DNA of 14,478 bases from Elstera sp043721315 (GCA_043721315.1 JAYSQZ010000006.1:1-14478), one strand, 5' to 3'. Positions 1 through 7,542 are shown, counted from the stretch's first letter. Made by a program: numbers and translations. Notes: generated by a model not told the origin, from the sequence alone.

Positions 1-742
1 AGGCTTCGCGGGTTTCACCGACGGTGAGCGAAAACCGCTCGTTGAAAATAGCCTGACCGGAGCGGCGCAGTGTTAAACTCCCGCCATCGGCAGCGGTCAC
101 GAACTCCGCCACTAGCCCTTCATAGGCGTCATATTTACGCAGGAGCGGATCCAACTTCAGCGGCGTTGCGTCGTAGGCGGCGGCAGGATTGAGCGCCGCC
201 ACATCGGCCTCATCGCCCTTTGCCAACACCAAAGGCACGAGACCCGTTTTAAGCGGCCGGGCTGCCAGCGCCTGACGCCACGGATTACCCGCTTCCCAAA
301 GCTGAACCTTATCGCCCTCGCGGAACAGGGGGAGCAGCAGCAACGGTTTCGGCGCGGCACGCAACTCTTCGGCCCCCGCTTGGCGCAGCAGCGCTCTAAC
401 CGATACGGGGCGGAAACGATACGTGAGCGTGCCAAGGTAGCGCACGGCGGAACTTGTTTCTTTCTCCACCTCAAAACCTTCGAGCAGCGGGGCGATTTCC
501 TTGTCGGTAAAGCCGAGCAGGCGGCTCGTATCGCCTCCGACAGCCACACGCTCGATCAGCTTGCGCCACGCGCGGGTTTGCCCTTCGGTGATACCAGAGT
601 CGCGCGCTTGCGCCGCCGTCGCCGCCGTTTTATCAATGGCGATCCCCGCCACGCTAAAGCTCTCATCCGCAGCCCCGCTCAGGCCAGAGCCGAGCAGAAC
701 GGCAGTGACAGCCAGACCCGAAAGAAACCGACGAGCGCGCAT
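1..742 (-). CDS. DUF2066 domain-containing exported protein (3' end beyond window)
   Basis: The 247 visible codons read on the minus strand begin MRARRFLSG, then a hydrophobic stretch (about residues 8-20, AVTAVLLGSGLSGAA) that looks like a Sec signal peptide with an Ala-rich cleavage site near residues 22-25. The mature part carries the pattern of DUF2066: an Ala-rich stretch, then GQTRAWRKLIERV (about 54-66), a LLGFTDKEI segment, a beta-rich YLGTLTYRFRP segment, and an LLLLPLF strand followed by a W...NPW motif. The family has no established function; a periplasmic location is inferred. The ATG at 742 is preceded by AAGAGGA about 9 bases upstream. It is divergent from purM, an arrangement I associate with Rhodospirillales. 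The reading frame is intact to the window edge, so only the C-terminus is missing. Confidence 0.82.
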   Translation of the reverse strand, partial: MRARRFLSGLAVTAVLLGSGLSGAADESFSVAGIAIDKTAATAAQARDSGITEGQTRAWRKLIERVAVGGDTSRLLGFTDKEIAPLLEGFEVEKETSSAVRYLGTLTYRFRPVSVRALLRQAGAEELRAAPKPLLLLPLFREGDKVQLWEAGNPWRQALAARPLKTGLVPLVLAKGDEADVAALNPAAAYDATPLKLDPLLRKYDAYEGLVAEFVTAADGGSLTLRRSGQAIFNERFSLTVGETREA

Positions 743-940
743 TCTGGAACATCCTCTTATCGTGGCGAAACCACCAATCGCCGCCCCTGTTGTATCTCAG
801 CCGATGCCAGAAAGTCATCCGCTGTGATGATTTCTCTTTTGTCGTGAGACACCGAGAGGGTCGCATCCGTATCCCTGGGCTTCGCTGGCATAAGTAAGCT
901 CAGAGCATACAGCAGGGCTTGCCCGTGCTGACTCCGGTTT

Positions 941-959
941 CTTTGCAATAAACGCAAAG
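941..959. repeat. Inverted repeat CTTTGC-N7-GCAAAG
   Basis: Perfect 6-bp arms (941-946 and 954-959) around a 7-base AT-rich loop, about 200 bp upstream of the DUF2066 start. There is no T-tract on either side, so it does not look like an intrinsic terminator. It could be an operator or chance; nothing else supports a role. Confidence 0.3.
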
Positions 960-1006
960 GAGCCACCCAACCGGGCGGATTCAGATAATGGGGAAAGGGT
1001 TAGGCT

Positions 1007-1222
1007 TTATTCGGAAGCGGCGGTTGTCGGCAGGCGATCTTCCGGCAGGATTGTGATTTCGTAGCTCCGCTCGATCTGCTCGTAGCTCAGACCGTAACCA
1101 AGCAAGCGCGGCAGACTGTGGATAATGTTTCTATAGCGAAGCTCAGGTCGCTCAATATCCATCTGCCGAATGTCATGAAGCATGTCCTGGCAGGCATCGT
1201 TCTCGTTGGTTACAATGATCAT
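1007..1222 (-). CDS. Possible small hypothetical protein (71 aa)
   Basis: An intact ORF lying in the gap between DUF2066 and purM, so it is not a shadow of either. The product is acidic and hydrophilic, begins MIIVTNENDACQDML and ends with LPTTAASE. The middle contains LPRLLGYGLSYEQIERSYEITI, which reads like ordinary soluble protein. Codon third positions are mostly G or C, especially in the second half, as in neighbouring genes. The ATG follows a G-rich stretch (GGGGGGCGG) that could serve as a weak ribosome binding site. No signal peptide, membrane segment or known motif is visible and I do not recognise the family. The opposite strand has a 105-codon ORF (1118-1435) with a less protein-like sequence. 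No function can be assigned; it may also be non-coding. Confidence 0.4.
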   Translation of the reverse strand: MIIVTNENDACQDMLHDIRQMDIERPELRYRNIIHSLPRLLGYGLSYEQIERSYEITILPEDRLPTTAASE

Positions 1223-1341
1223 TACCGCCCCCCAAATATCTCTAAGCGCCTGACCATCTCAGAGTTTCTAAGGTCGATGCTACCGCGCCAATCGCTCTCG
1301 ATGCAATGTCTCGACGCAGGCGCAACCAACTTTGTTGCCTT

Positions 1342-1362
1342 GGCACGAACCCCGCCCGTGCC
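1342..1362. repeat. Inverted repeat GGCACG-N9-CGTGCC upstream of purM
   Basis: Perfect 6-bp arms (1342-1347, 1357-1362) around AACCCCGCC, with partial extension by TT on the left and AA on the right. It lies about 105 bp before the purM start and 30 bp before the candidate promoter. There is no adjoining T-run. It may be an operator or chance. Confidence 0.25.
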
Positions 1363-1391
1363 CAAACATAGCCCCGGCGTTTGGCGCTGCA

Positions 1392-1419
1392 TTGCAATCG
1401 CGCGCCGTTTCGCTATTGT
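1392..1419 (+). promoter_or_regulatory. Candidate sigma-70 promoter of purM-purN
   Basis: TTGCAA (1392-1397) and TATTGT (1414-1419) separated by 16 bp; each box matches 4 of 6 consensus bases. Initiation about 7 bases after the -10 would leave a leader of roughly 40 bases before the purM start. This is pattern matching only; alphaproteobacterial promoters are often weak matches. Confidence 0.33.
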
Positions 1420-1457
1420 CCCAGCAAAATTCTGACCAAGACCGCCAGCAGGCGATA

Positions 1458-1463
1458 GAGGTG
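1458..1463 (+). promoter_or_regulatory. Ribosome binding site supporting the ATT start of purM
   Basis: GAGGTG matches the anti-Shine-Dalgarno complement, and its GAGG core ends 6 bases before the ATT codon at 1468. An in-frame TAG at 1456-1458 closes the frame just upstream, so the start must lie after it. This site is what favours ATT over the TTG at 1585, which would cut off conserved PurM sequence. Confidence 0.6.
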
Positions 1464-1467
1464 CGCT

Positions 1468-2529
1468 ATTTCTAACGAACGGACCTACCGGCACGCCGGT
1501 GTTGATATCGACGCGGGCAACGCGCTCGTCGATGCGATTAAACCCCTGGCGAAATCCACCGCGCGGCGCGGGGCCGATGCCTCCTTGGGCGGTTTTGGCG
1601 CTTTGTTCGATCTTAAGGCGGCGGGCTTTACCGATCCGCTGCTGGTCGCCACCACCGATGGCGTCGGCACGAAGCTGAAACTCGCGATCGAGACCGGTTA
1701 TCACGATACGGTCGGGATTGATTTGGTTGCCATGTGCGTCAATGATCTGGTCGTGCAAGGGGCAGAGCCGCTGCTGTTCCTCGATTATTACGCCACCGGC
1801 AAGCTGGATGTTGCCGCAGGGCGTGCCATCGTTGCCGGGATTGCCGAGGGCTGCCGTCAAGCCGGCTGCGCGCTGATCGGCGGCGAGACGGCGGAAATGC
1901 CGGGGCTTTATGCCGAGGGGGACTATGATCTGGCCGGGTTCTCGGTCGGCGCGGTCGAGCGCAGCCAGGTCGTGACGGGCCGCGAGGTTGCGGCGGGCGA
2001 TGTCGTCATCGGTCTTAAATCGAGTGGCGTCCACTCCAACGGCTTCTCGCTGGTCCGGCGCATTCTGGCGGAAGACGGCATAAACCTGTCGGACGATGCC
2101 CCCTTCGCCCCCGGCACCAGCGTTGGCCACGCCCTACTAATACCAACGCGGATTTATGTGAAATCCTGCCTTGCCGCGCTGAAGGCCGTGAAGGTGAAAG
2201 CCTTTGCCCACATCACTGGCGGCGGGCTGACCGAGAATATTCCCCGTGTGCTGCCGGATGGTCTGGGTGTCATCCTGGATGGAACAACGTGGCAGGCCCC
2301 TGCCGTGATGGGCTGGCTCGCCAGCCGGGGCGTGGCCCTTACGGAAATGGCGCGCGTGTTCAACTGCGGTCTCGGCATGGTGGTCGTTGTAGCGGAGACC
2401 GATGCACCCGCCGCCCTCAAAGCCCTAACCGAAGCCGGGGAAACCGCGACCATCGTTGGCCGCATCGAAGCCGCCCAGGGCAATGAGCGGGTTCACGTTA
2501 AGAATCTCGGGGCTGCATGGCGCGGGTAA
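1468..2529 (+). CDS. purM: Phosphoribosylformylglycinamidine cyclo-ligase (AIR synthetase), apparent ATT start
   Basis: PurM closes the imidazole ring: ATP-dependent conversion of FGAM to aminoimidazole ribotide, step five of purine synthesis, in the cytosol. Visible family signatures are GVDIDAGNALVDAIK (residues 11-25), the glycine-rich TTDGVGTK (about 62-69), CVNDLVVQGAEP (about 90-101), IGGETAEMPG (about 137-146) and HITGGGLTENIPR near the middle of the C-terminal domain. At 353 residues it is close to the 345 of E. coli PurM. The start is unusual: no ATG, GTG or TTG lies between the in-frame TAG at 1456 and the codons for GVDIDAGNALV. ATT at 1468 gives the family-like N-terminus (M)SNERTYRHAGVDI and has GAGGTG at good spacing. 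A TTG at 1585 would lose 39 conserved residues. It overlaps purN by 13 bp, implying coupled translation. Confidence 0.95.
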   Translation: MSNERTYRHAGVDIDAGNALVDAIKPLAKSTARRGADASLGGFGALFDLKAAGFTDPLLVATTDGVGTKLKLAIETGYHDTVGIDLVAMCVNDLVVQGAEPLLFLDYYATGKLDVAAGRAIVAGIAEGCRQAGCALIGGETAEMPGLYAEGDYDLAGFSVGAVERSQVVTGREVAAGDVVIGLKSSGVHSNGFSLVRRILAEDGINLSDDAPFAPGTSVGHALLIPTRIYVKSCLAALKAVKVKAFAHITGGGLTENIPRVLPDGLGVILDGTTWQAPAVMGWLASRGVALTEMARVFNCGLGMVVVVAETDAPAALKALTEAGETATIVGRIEAAQGNERVHVKNLGAAWRG

Positions 2530-3170
2530 AGCTCGGTTGCCTGATTTCGGGGCGCGGCTCCAATCTGCAAGCCCTGATTGATGCCTGCGCCACTCCCGAT
2601 TTCCCGGCGGAAATCGGATTGGTGATCTCCAATAAGCCCGGCGTGCAGGGGTTGGAGCGGGCCGATAAAGCCGGGATTCCGACCCAGGTAATCCGCCACG
2701 CGGCGTTCCAAAGCCGCGCGGCCTTCGATGCGGCGCTGGATGCCGCTTTGCGCGCGGCAGGGGTAGAGATCGTGTGCCTAGCCGGGTTCATGCGCCTGTT
2801 AACGCCGGAGTTCGTGAGCGGCTGGGGCGATAGAATTGTGAATATCCACCCCTCCTTGCTGCCCGCCTTCAAAGGGCTTGACACCCACCAGCGCGCCCTT
2901 GATAGCGGCGCGCGGTTTGCGGGCTGTACAGTGCATATCGTCCGCCCAGCGATGGACGAAGGCCCGATTGTCCTGCAAGCCGCCGTGCCGATTCTGGATG
3001 ACGATACAGAAGCGAGCCTGGCTGCGCGCATCCTCATAGCCGAACACCGCGCCTATCCCGAAGCCGTGCGCTTGCTGGCCGAAGGCCGTGTTCGGGTGAA
3101 CGGTTTGCGCTGTCATATTGATGCGCCTGCCAACCCGTCGCCGCAGTTCAACCCCTCTTGTCGCCAATAG
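2517..3170 (+). CDS. purN: Phosphoribosylglycinamide formyltransferase (GART)
   Basis: PurN transfers the formyl group of 10-formyl-tetrahydrofolate to GAR, giving FGAR, step three of purine synthesis. The phosphate-binding ISGRGSNLQAL lies at residues 10-20. The catalytic triad of the family is present: Asn109 and His111 in VNIHPSLLPAF, and Asp147 in MDEGP. EHRAYPEAV (about 176-184) and RVNG (193-196) match the conserved C-terminal region. At 217 residues it is about the usual length, with a short Pro-rich tail of about 15 residues after the core that may be dispensable. The ATG lies inside the end of purM (13-bp overlap, different frame), so the two genes form an operon and the promoter upstream of purM should serve both. 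Confidence 0.97.
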   Translation: MARVKLGCLISGRGSNLQALIDACATPDFPAEIGLVISNKPGVQGLERADKAGIPTQVIRHAAFQSRAAFDAALDAALRAAGVEIVCLAGFMRLLTPEFVSGWGDRIVNIHPSLLPAFKGLDTHQRALDSGARFAGCTVHIVRPAMDEGPIVLQAAVPILDDDTEASLAARILIAEHRAYPEAVRLLAEGRVRVNGLRCHIDAPANPSPQFNPSCRQ

Positions 3171-3184
3171 GGTTTTTCCGCTGG

Positions 3185-3209
3185 AACAGGCCGTTGCTCC
3201 CAGCCTGTT
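3185..3209. repeat. Inverted repeat AACAGGC-N11-GCCTGTT after purN
   Basis: Perfect 7-bp arms (3185-3191, 3203-3209) around an 11-base loop, 15 bp after the purN stop. No T-tract follows, so it is not a classical intrinsic terminator. Its right arm runs into the -35 box of the candidate promoter at 3208. It may protect the purN 3' end or act as an operator. Confidence 0.3.
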
Positions 3210-3236
3210 GCCTGAACGCGCGATTTTCGGTATCAC
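3208..3236 (+). promoter_or_regulatory. Candidate sigma-70 promoter of the small membrane protein gene
   Basis: TTGCCT (3208-3213) and TATCAC (3231-3236) with an ideal 17-bp spacer; each box matches 4 of 6. It would give a leader of about 26 bases carrying the GAGGA ribosome binding site, so the small gene could be expressed separately from purMN. Confidence 0.4.
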
Positions 3237-3268
3237 CCTGTCAGACCCTTCCTAACGAGGACCGCAAA

Positions 3269-3394
3269 ATGGCCAATATCGCCGACATGGAAAAGCGTCA
3301 CGCCGCCTTTTATAGCCGCGCTCTGAAAGTTATGACCTACACGGGCATTGCCATTGCGGTTCTGCTGGCAGTGATGGCGGCAACGCTGGTCTAA
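3269..3394 (+). CDS. Small single-span membrane protein, aa3-type cytochrome oxidase subunit IV-like (41 aa)
   Basis: The ATG at 3269 has GAGGA 6 bases upstream, and starts farther upstream in the same frame give a Cys-rich, unlikely N-terminus, so I chose this one. The product MANIADMEKRHAAFYSRALK is a charged N-terminus of about 20 residues, followed by one hydrophobic helix (about 22-41, ending VLLAVMAATLV). This size and shape, an acidic D.EKR..A.Y.. head and one C-terminal helix, fits the tiny bacterial aa3 oxidase subunit IV family (COX4_pro_2) of Alphaproteobacteria. That assignment rests on overall pattern, not on a catalytic motif; another single-span small protein is possible. If right, it would sit in the inner membrane beside the terminal oxidase, whose main subunits are not in the window. 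It is followed by a strong terminator. Confidence 0.55.
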   Translation: MANIADMEKRHAAFYSRALKVMTYTGIAIAVLLAVMAATLV

Positions 3395-3419
3395 GAGCCA
3401 GCGTACTATTCTCAAATAA

Positions 3420-3451
3420 AAAAACCCCGGCAGTCACCTGCCGGGGTTTTT
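3420..3451. terminator. Bidirectional intrinsic terminator
   Basis: A perfect 14-bp stem (3420-3433 with 3438-3451), core CCCCGGCAG/CTGCCGGGG, with a 4-base loop TCAC, flanked by an A-run on the left and a T-run on the right. On the plus strand it ends the small membrane protein transcript, and on the minus strand it ends ndk, whose stop codon lies 18 bp away. Confidence 0.93.
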
Positions 3452-3469
3452 CTTAAAGCAGTCTCAACC

Positions 3470-3892
3470 TTAGCCGACGATTTCGGTTCCGGCGAAGAAG
3501 TAGGCGATTTCGTTCGCGGCGTTTTCGAGCGAATCCGAGCCATGAACCGAGTTAGCTTCAATCGACTCGGCGAACTCGCGGCGAATGGTGCCGGGTTCAG
3601 CCTTCGACGGATCGGTTGCGCCCATGATTTCGCGGTTGCGGGTTACGGCGTTTTCGCCTTGCAGCACCTGCGCCACAACCGGACCTGAGATCATGAAGGA
3701 CACGAGTTCACCAAAGAACGGGCGAGCCTTATGGACTTCGTAGAATTTTTCGGCCTGAGCCTGCGACAGCCACAGACGCTTTTGCGCGACGATTTTAAGA
3801 CCAGCTTCTTCAAAGCGGGCATTGATCTTGCCGGTTAGATCGCGGCGAGTGGCATCGGGCTTCAGGATCGAGAGGGTACGTTCCAACGCCAT
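3470..3892 (-). CDS. ndk: Nucleoside diphosphate kinase
   Basis: Ndk transfers the gamma-phosphate of ATP to other (d)NDPs through a phosphohistidine, keeping the NTP and dNTP pools balanced in the cytosol. The N-terminus MALERTLSILKPDA contains the conserved Lys11. The active-site signature NSVHGSDS carries the phosphorylated His117. RPFFGELVSFMISGPV (58-72) and GATDPSKAEPGTIR (91-104) are also diagnostic. The 140 residues are exactly typical. The ATG at 3892 is preceded by GGAG about 10 bases upstream. It follows metH on the same strand after a 123-bp gap containing two stem-loops, so it probably has its own promoter there. It ends at the shared terminator with the convergent small gene. 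Confidence 0.98.
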   Translation of the reverse strand: MALERTLSILKPDATRRDLTGKINARFEEAGLKIVAQKRLWLSQAQAEKFYEVHKARPFFGELVSFMISGPVVAQVLQGENAVTRNREIMGATDPSKAEPGTIRREFAESIEANSVHGSDSLENAANEIAYFFAGTEIVG

Positions 3893-3918
3893 GTCGGCAT
3901 AACTCCAGTGGTTAGCGA

Positions 3919-3959
3919 CTGAAGGGGCGGCCCACGACCTGCGGCCCGCCCTGCTTCAG
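3919..3959. other. GC-rich stem-loop between metH and ndk
   Basis: CTGAAG-GGGCGG (3919-3930) pairs with CCGCCC-TG-CTTCAG (3946-3959), a 12-bp stem with a 2-base bulge and a 15-base loop. No T-run adjoins it on either strand. It lies in the ndk leader or the metH 3' region and may be a transcript-stabilising or attenuating structure. Confidence 0.4.
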
Positions 3960-3972
3960 ACTTAAATAGCGT

Positions 3973-3987
3973 GCGGGTTATACCCGC
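3973..3987 (-). terminator. Weak candidate terminator after metH
   Basis: GCGGGT and ACCCGC arms (6 bp) around a 3-base loop, 28 bp past the metH stop. Read on the minus strand it is followed by ACGCTATTT, a poor T-tract. It may weakly end the metH transcript or simply be a 3' stem. Confidence 0.33.
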
Positions 3988-4015
3988 CTCCCCCCTTAAC
4001 AGGCAAGGTCCAAAG

Positions 4016-7000
4016 CTAAACCGAGAAATACTTTGCCTGCGGGTGTAGCACGACAATGGCGGAGGTTGACTGTTCGGGATGAAGTTGATCTTCGTCCGAT
4101 AGGTTGACGCCAATCTGCTCCCCGCCCAGCAGTTTCATCAACAAATGTTGATCCGCAAGATTGGGGCAGGCGGGATACCCAAAGGAATAGCGGCTACCGC
4201 GATAGCCTTGTTTCAGCATTTTTTCGATCTCGCGATCATCTTCCGCTGCATAGCCCAGTTCGGCACGAATACGCTTGTGAACATATTCGGCCATCGCTTC
4301 GGCCATCTCAACGCCAAGACCGTGGAGGTAGAGATAATCCTGGTAGCGGTTTTCGGCAAACCAGTCGCGCGCCACATCAGCCACCTTCTGCCCCATGGTC
4401 ACGACCTGAAGGCCAATCACATCCCGCTGCGGATCGTGAAGATCGCGGAAGAAATCGGCGATGCACAGGCCCTGGTCGCCCGCCTGACGCGGTAGCGTAA
4501 AGCGGCCAACTTCGGTCGTGCCGTCCTCCTCGAACAACACCACATCGTTGCCATCGCCCGCGCACTTCCAATACCCGTAAACGGCTTGGGGGCGCAGAAT
4601 ATCGTCCGTCTGGCACAGATCGAGCATCCGTTTCAAGATGGGTTTCACTTCCTGCGCGGCCCAGGATTTGAACTCGTCGAGCGACTTGCCCATTTTGCGA
4701 AAGCCCCACTGAAACTGAAACAACATAGTTTCGTTCAAATAGGGCACCAAGGTTGCCACCGGCACCCGCGCTAACACACGCGGCCCCCAAAACGGCGGAT
4801 TGGGCGAGATTACGTCGCGGTGAAGCTCTTGGCGGCGCGTGCGGATTTCATCGGCATCCACCGGGCGGCGCTCGGCATTGGCCGCTTGGCCCAGAATGCG
4901 CTTCGTGTTCGTCGGGCGGCCTGCCCGCTTCTCCTGCGTTCCCGCGACATAGGTATCGAAACTGCCGCCAACCACCTTATCCATCAGCGATAAGCCATCG
5001 AACGCATCGCGGGCATAGGCAACGCGCTGGCCGCCATAGGCCGTAACACAATCTTCCTCAACGAACTTGCGCGTTAGCGCGGCACCGCCGAGCAGCACGG
5101 GAACGTCGATTCCTTCCCGGCGCAATTCTTGAAGATTGTCCTTCATAATAACCGTGGATTTAACCAGCAGGCCCGACATGCCAATGGCGTCGGCTTTATA
5201 TTCTTTCGCGGCATTCAGAATGTTGGCAATCGGCTGCTTGATGCCAAGGTTGACCACCCGGTAGCCATTGTTGGTGAGGATGATATCGACAAGGTTCTTG
5301 CCAATATCATGCACATCGCCCTTCACGGTCGCGAGCACGATGGTGCCTTTCTCCTGGCCTTCAATTTTTTCCATGAAGGGTTCGAGATAGGCCACCGCCG
5401 CTTTCATGGTTTCGGCGGATTGCAGCACGAACGGAAGCTGCATCTTGCCCGCACCGAACAACTCGCCAACGGTTTTCATACCGTCGAGGAGGAAGCTATT
5501 GATAATCGTGAGCGGCGGATGGGCCTCCATCGCCTCGGCCAACTCCCCTTCAAGGCCCAAACGGTCGCCATCGACGATGCGGTCCTTCAGGCGCTCCTCA
5601 ACGGTTTCGGCGCGTTTACGCGCGACTTTGGCAACCGCCTGCCGCCCCTCGAACAGCCCGAGGAATACGTGCAGCGGATCGTAGCCCTCGCGTCTGCGGT
5701 CGAAGATCAAATCTTCGGCCACGCGAACCTCTTCTTCCGGTATTTTATGCAGCGGCGTGATCTTGGAGAGATGCACAATCGCCCCGGTTAAACCGCGCTT
5801 GGCGGCGTGATCGAGAAATACCGAGTTCAGTACGTGGCGCGCGGCGGGGTTCAGCCCGAAGGAGATATTCGATAGCCCGAGAATGATCTGGCAGTCCGGC
5901 AGTTCCTTGGCGATCCGCTCGATAGCTTCTAACGTCCAGAGGCCCAGTTTCCGGTCATCTTCATTGCCTGTGCAGATGGTGAAGGTCAGCGGGTCGAACA
6001 TTAAATCCGATGCAGGCAGACCGTAGCGGTTGACCGCGAAATCATAGAGCCGGTGGGCTATTTCGAGCTTACGATCAACGTCCTTCGCCATGCCCACTTC
6101 GTCGATGGTGAGCGCGATCACCGCCGCGCCGAAGCGTTTGGCGAGTTCCATCCGCTTGTCGGCAGGTACTTCGCCATCCTCGAAATTGATCGAGTTCAGA
6201 ATGGCTTTGCCGCCGTAAAGTTTCAGCGCAGCCTCCAGCACAGGCAATTCGGTGGAATCGATCACCAGTGGCGCATTGACCGAGCCACGCATCCGGCTAA
6301 CGGCCTGGGTCATATCGTCAATTTCATCGCGCCCAACGAAAGCGGTGCAAACGTCGAGCGTGTGCGAACCTTCCTTCACCTGCTCCCGCCCCATCGCAAC
6401 GCACCCATCCCAGTCGCCCGCCTCTTGCAACTCGCGGAATTTCTTCGAGCCATTGGCATTGCAGCGCTCACCGATAGACAGATAGGCGTTTTCCTGGCGT
6501 AGCGGCACGGCGGTGTAGAGCGAGGCGACCGAAGGCACCCACTGCGGTTTCCGTTCCATCGGTACCGGACGGCCCAAGGAGTTGCCGGTTTGAGCGTCGA
6601 GCCGTCGCAGCATTTGATCCAGCGCGCGAATATGCTCAGGGTGCGTGCCGCAGCAGCCGCCGACCATATTGATGCCATCTTCCCGAATGAAGCGTTCCAG
6701 CCACATCGCCAAATCTTGGGCGGAAAGCGGATAATGGGTTTTGCCGTCCACAAGCTCCGGCAGGCCCGCGTTCGGCTGAACGGAAATTAGCCCCGGCCAG
6801 CTTTCGCCCAGCCACTTTACATGCTCGGCCATTTCCTGCGGACCCGTGGCGCAATTAAGCCCCATAACATCCACATCGAGCGAATGGATAACCGCTGCCG
6901 CTGCCGAAATATCAGCGCCAACCAGCAAGGTTCCCGTGGTTTCGACCGTTACCTGAACCAGCAGCCCGATGGATTTTCCGGCCTCTTTCCGCGCGCGCTT

Positions 7001-7519
7001 AGTGCCATTAACCGCCGCTTTAATCTGAAGCGGGTCTTGGCAGGTTTCGACAAGGATCGAATCCACACCGCCCGCAATCAGGCCCGCCGCTTGCACGTAA
7101 AAGGAATCTTCAAGGCTTTGATAATCAATATGCCCAAGGCTGGGCAGGCGCGTGCCCGGCCCGATGGAGCCGAGAATAAAGCGCTGCCGCCCATCGGCCT
7201 TAAACTGGTCGCGGGTATCGTTCGCGTGTTGCCCTGCAAGGCGGTTAAGCTCGAAGGCTTCATCTTGCAAGCCAAACTCCGCCAGCGTGATCGGCGCGCC
7301 GCCGAAGCTGTTGGTCTGCACGATGTCCGACCCGGCCCCGTAATAATTACCGTGAATCTCGCGGACAATATCAGGGCGCGATTTATTCAGAATCTCGGTG
7401 CAGTTTTCCTGCCCCAGATAATCGCGGTCCACGTCCAAATCCATCGCCTGCACCAGCGCGCCTGTGCCGCCATCGCATAGGAGAACCCGCTGTTTGAGGG
7501 CGGTCAGAAAATCACTCAT
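4016..7519 (-). CDS. metH: Cobalamin-dependent methionine synthase
   Basis: MetH moves the methyl group of 5-methyl-THF to homocysteine through cob(I)alamin. All modules are in one 1167-residue chain. The homocysteine domain (about 1-325) has LCDGGTGALVQ near the start and zinc ligands Cys223 (GLNCATGP) and Cys289-Cys290 (GGCCGTHPEH). The pterin-binding domain is about 340-610 (SIGERCNANGSKKF, DVCTAFVGRDE). The cap is about 650-740. The B12 domain (about 725-860) carries DVHDIGKN with His737 as lower cobalt ligand, SGLLVKST and the LLGGAALT loop. The reactivation domain (about 905-1167) has PPFWG at its start and RYSFGYPACP (1110-1119), matching the AdoMet-binding RxxxGY motif. E. coli MetH is somewhat longer (1227). 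GGAGAGAG precedes the ATG; metF ends 23 bp upstream, so it is the last gene of the operon. No metE or riboswitch was seen. Confidence 0.98.
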   Translation of the reverse strand: MSDFLTALKQRVLLCDGGTGALVQAMDLDVDRDYLGQENCTEILNKSRPDIVREIHGNYYGAGSDIVQTNSFGGAPITLAEFGLQDEAFELNRLAGQHANDTRDQFKADGRQRFILGSIGPGTRLPSLGHIDYQSLEDSFYVQAAGLIAGGVDSILVETCQDPLQIKAAVNGTKRARKEAGKSIGLLVQVTVETTGTLLVGADISAAAAVIHSLDVDVMGLNCATGPQEMAEHVKWLGESWPGLISVQPNAGLPELVDGKTHYPLSAQDLAMWLERFIREDGINMVGGCCGTHPEHIRALDQMLRRLDAQTGNSLGRPVPMERKPQWVPSVASLYTAVPLRQENAYLSIGERCNANGSKKFRELQEAGDWDGCVAMGREQVKEGSHTLDVCTAFVGRDEIDDMTQAVSRMRGSVNAPLVIDSTELPVLEAALKLYGGKAILNSINFEDGEVPADKRMELAKRFGAAVIALTIDEVGMAKDVDRKLEIAHRLYDFAVNRYGLPASDLMFDPLTFTICTGNEDDRKLGLWTLEAIERIAKELPDCQIILGLSNISFGLNPAARHVLNSVFLDHAAKRGLTGAIVHLSKITPLHKIPEEEVRVAEDLIFDRRREGYDPLHVFLGLFEGRQAVAKVARKRAETVEERLKDRIVDGDRLGLEGELAEAMEAHPPLTIINSFLLDGMKTVGELFGAGKMQLPFVLQSAETMKAAVAYLEPFMEKIEGQEKGTIVLATVKGDVHDIGKNLVDIILTNNGYRVVNLGIKQPIANILNAAKEYKADAIGMSGLLVKSTVIMKDNLQELRREGIDVPVLLGGAALTRKFVEEDCVTAYGGQRVAYARDAFDGLSLMDKVVGGSFDTYVAGTQEKRAGRPTNTKRILGQAANAERRPVDADEIRTRRQELHRDVISPNPPFWGPRVLARVPVATLVPYLNETMLFQFQWGFRKMGKSLDEFKSWAAQEVKPILKRMLDLCQTDDILRPQAVYGYWKCAGDGNDVVLFEEDGTTEVGRFTLPRQAGDQGLCIADFFRDLHDPQRDVIGLQVVTMGQKVADVARDWFAENRYQDYLYLHGLGVEMAEAMAEYVHKRIRAELGYAAEDDREIEKMLKQGYRGSRYSFGYPACPNLADQHLLMKLLGGEQIGVNLSDEDQLHPEQSTSAIVVLHPQAKYFSV

Positions 7520-7542
7520 AGCGCATCTCTCTCCAGCACAGG

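Noticed and set aside
757..966. A 69-codon minus-strand ORF just upstream of the DUF2066 gene
   Set aside because: It starts at GTG without a ribosome binding site, its first half is not protein-like, and it covers where the DUF2066 promoter must be. The part from the internal Met (KREIITADDFLASAEIQQG) looks more plausible, but not enough to list.
1341..1356. Sigma-54-like GG-N10-GC pattern (TGGCACG...CCGCC) upstream of purM
   Set aside because: The -12 element lacks the TTGC consensus and purM is not a typical sigma-54 target; probably chance within the inverted repeat.
1222..2130. A 302-codon minus-strand ORF across purM whose TAA overlaps the ATG of the 71-aa ORF
   Set aside because: It is antisense to conserved PurM sequence and its product is low-complexity and Arg/Gly/Asp-rich; it looks like a shadow of purM codon usage.
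6821..7480. Long plus-strand ORFs (also at 5129-5791 and 12804-13835) opposite metH and rsh
   Set aside because: They are antisense to strongly conserved enzymes and have arginine/histidine-rich products typical of shadow frames.
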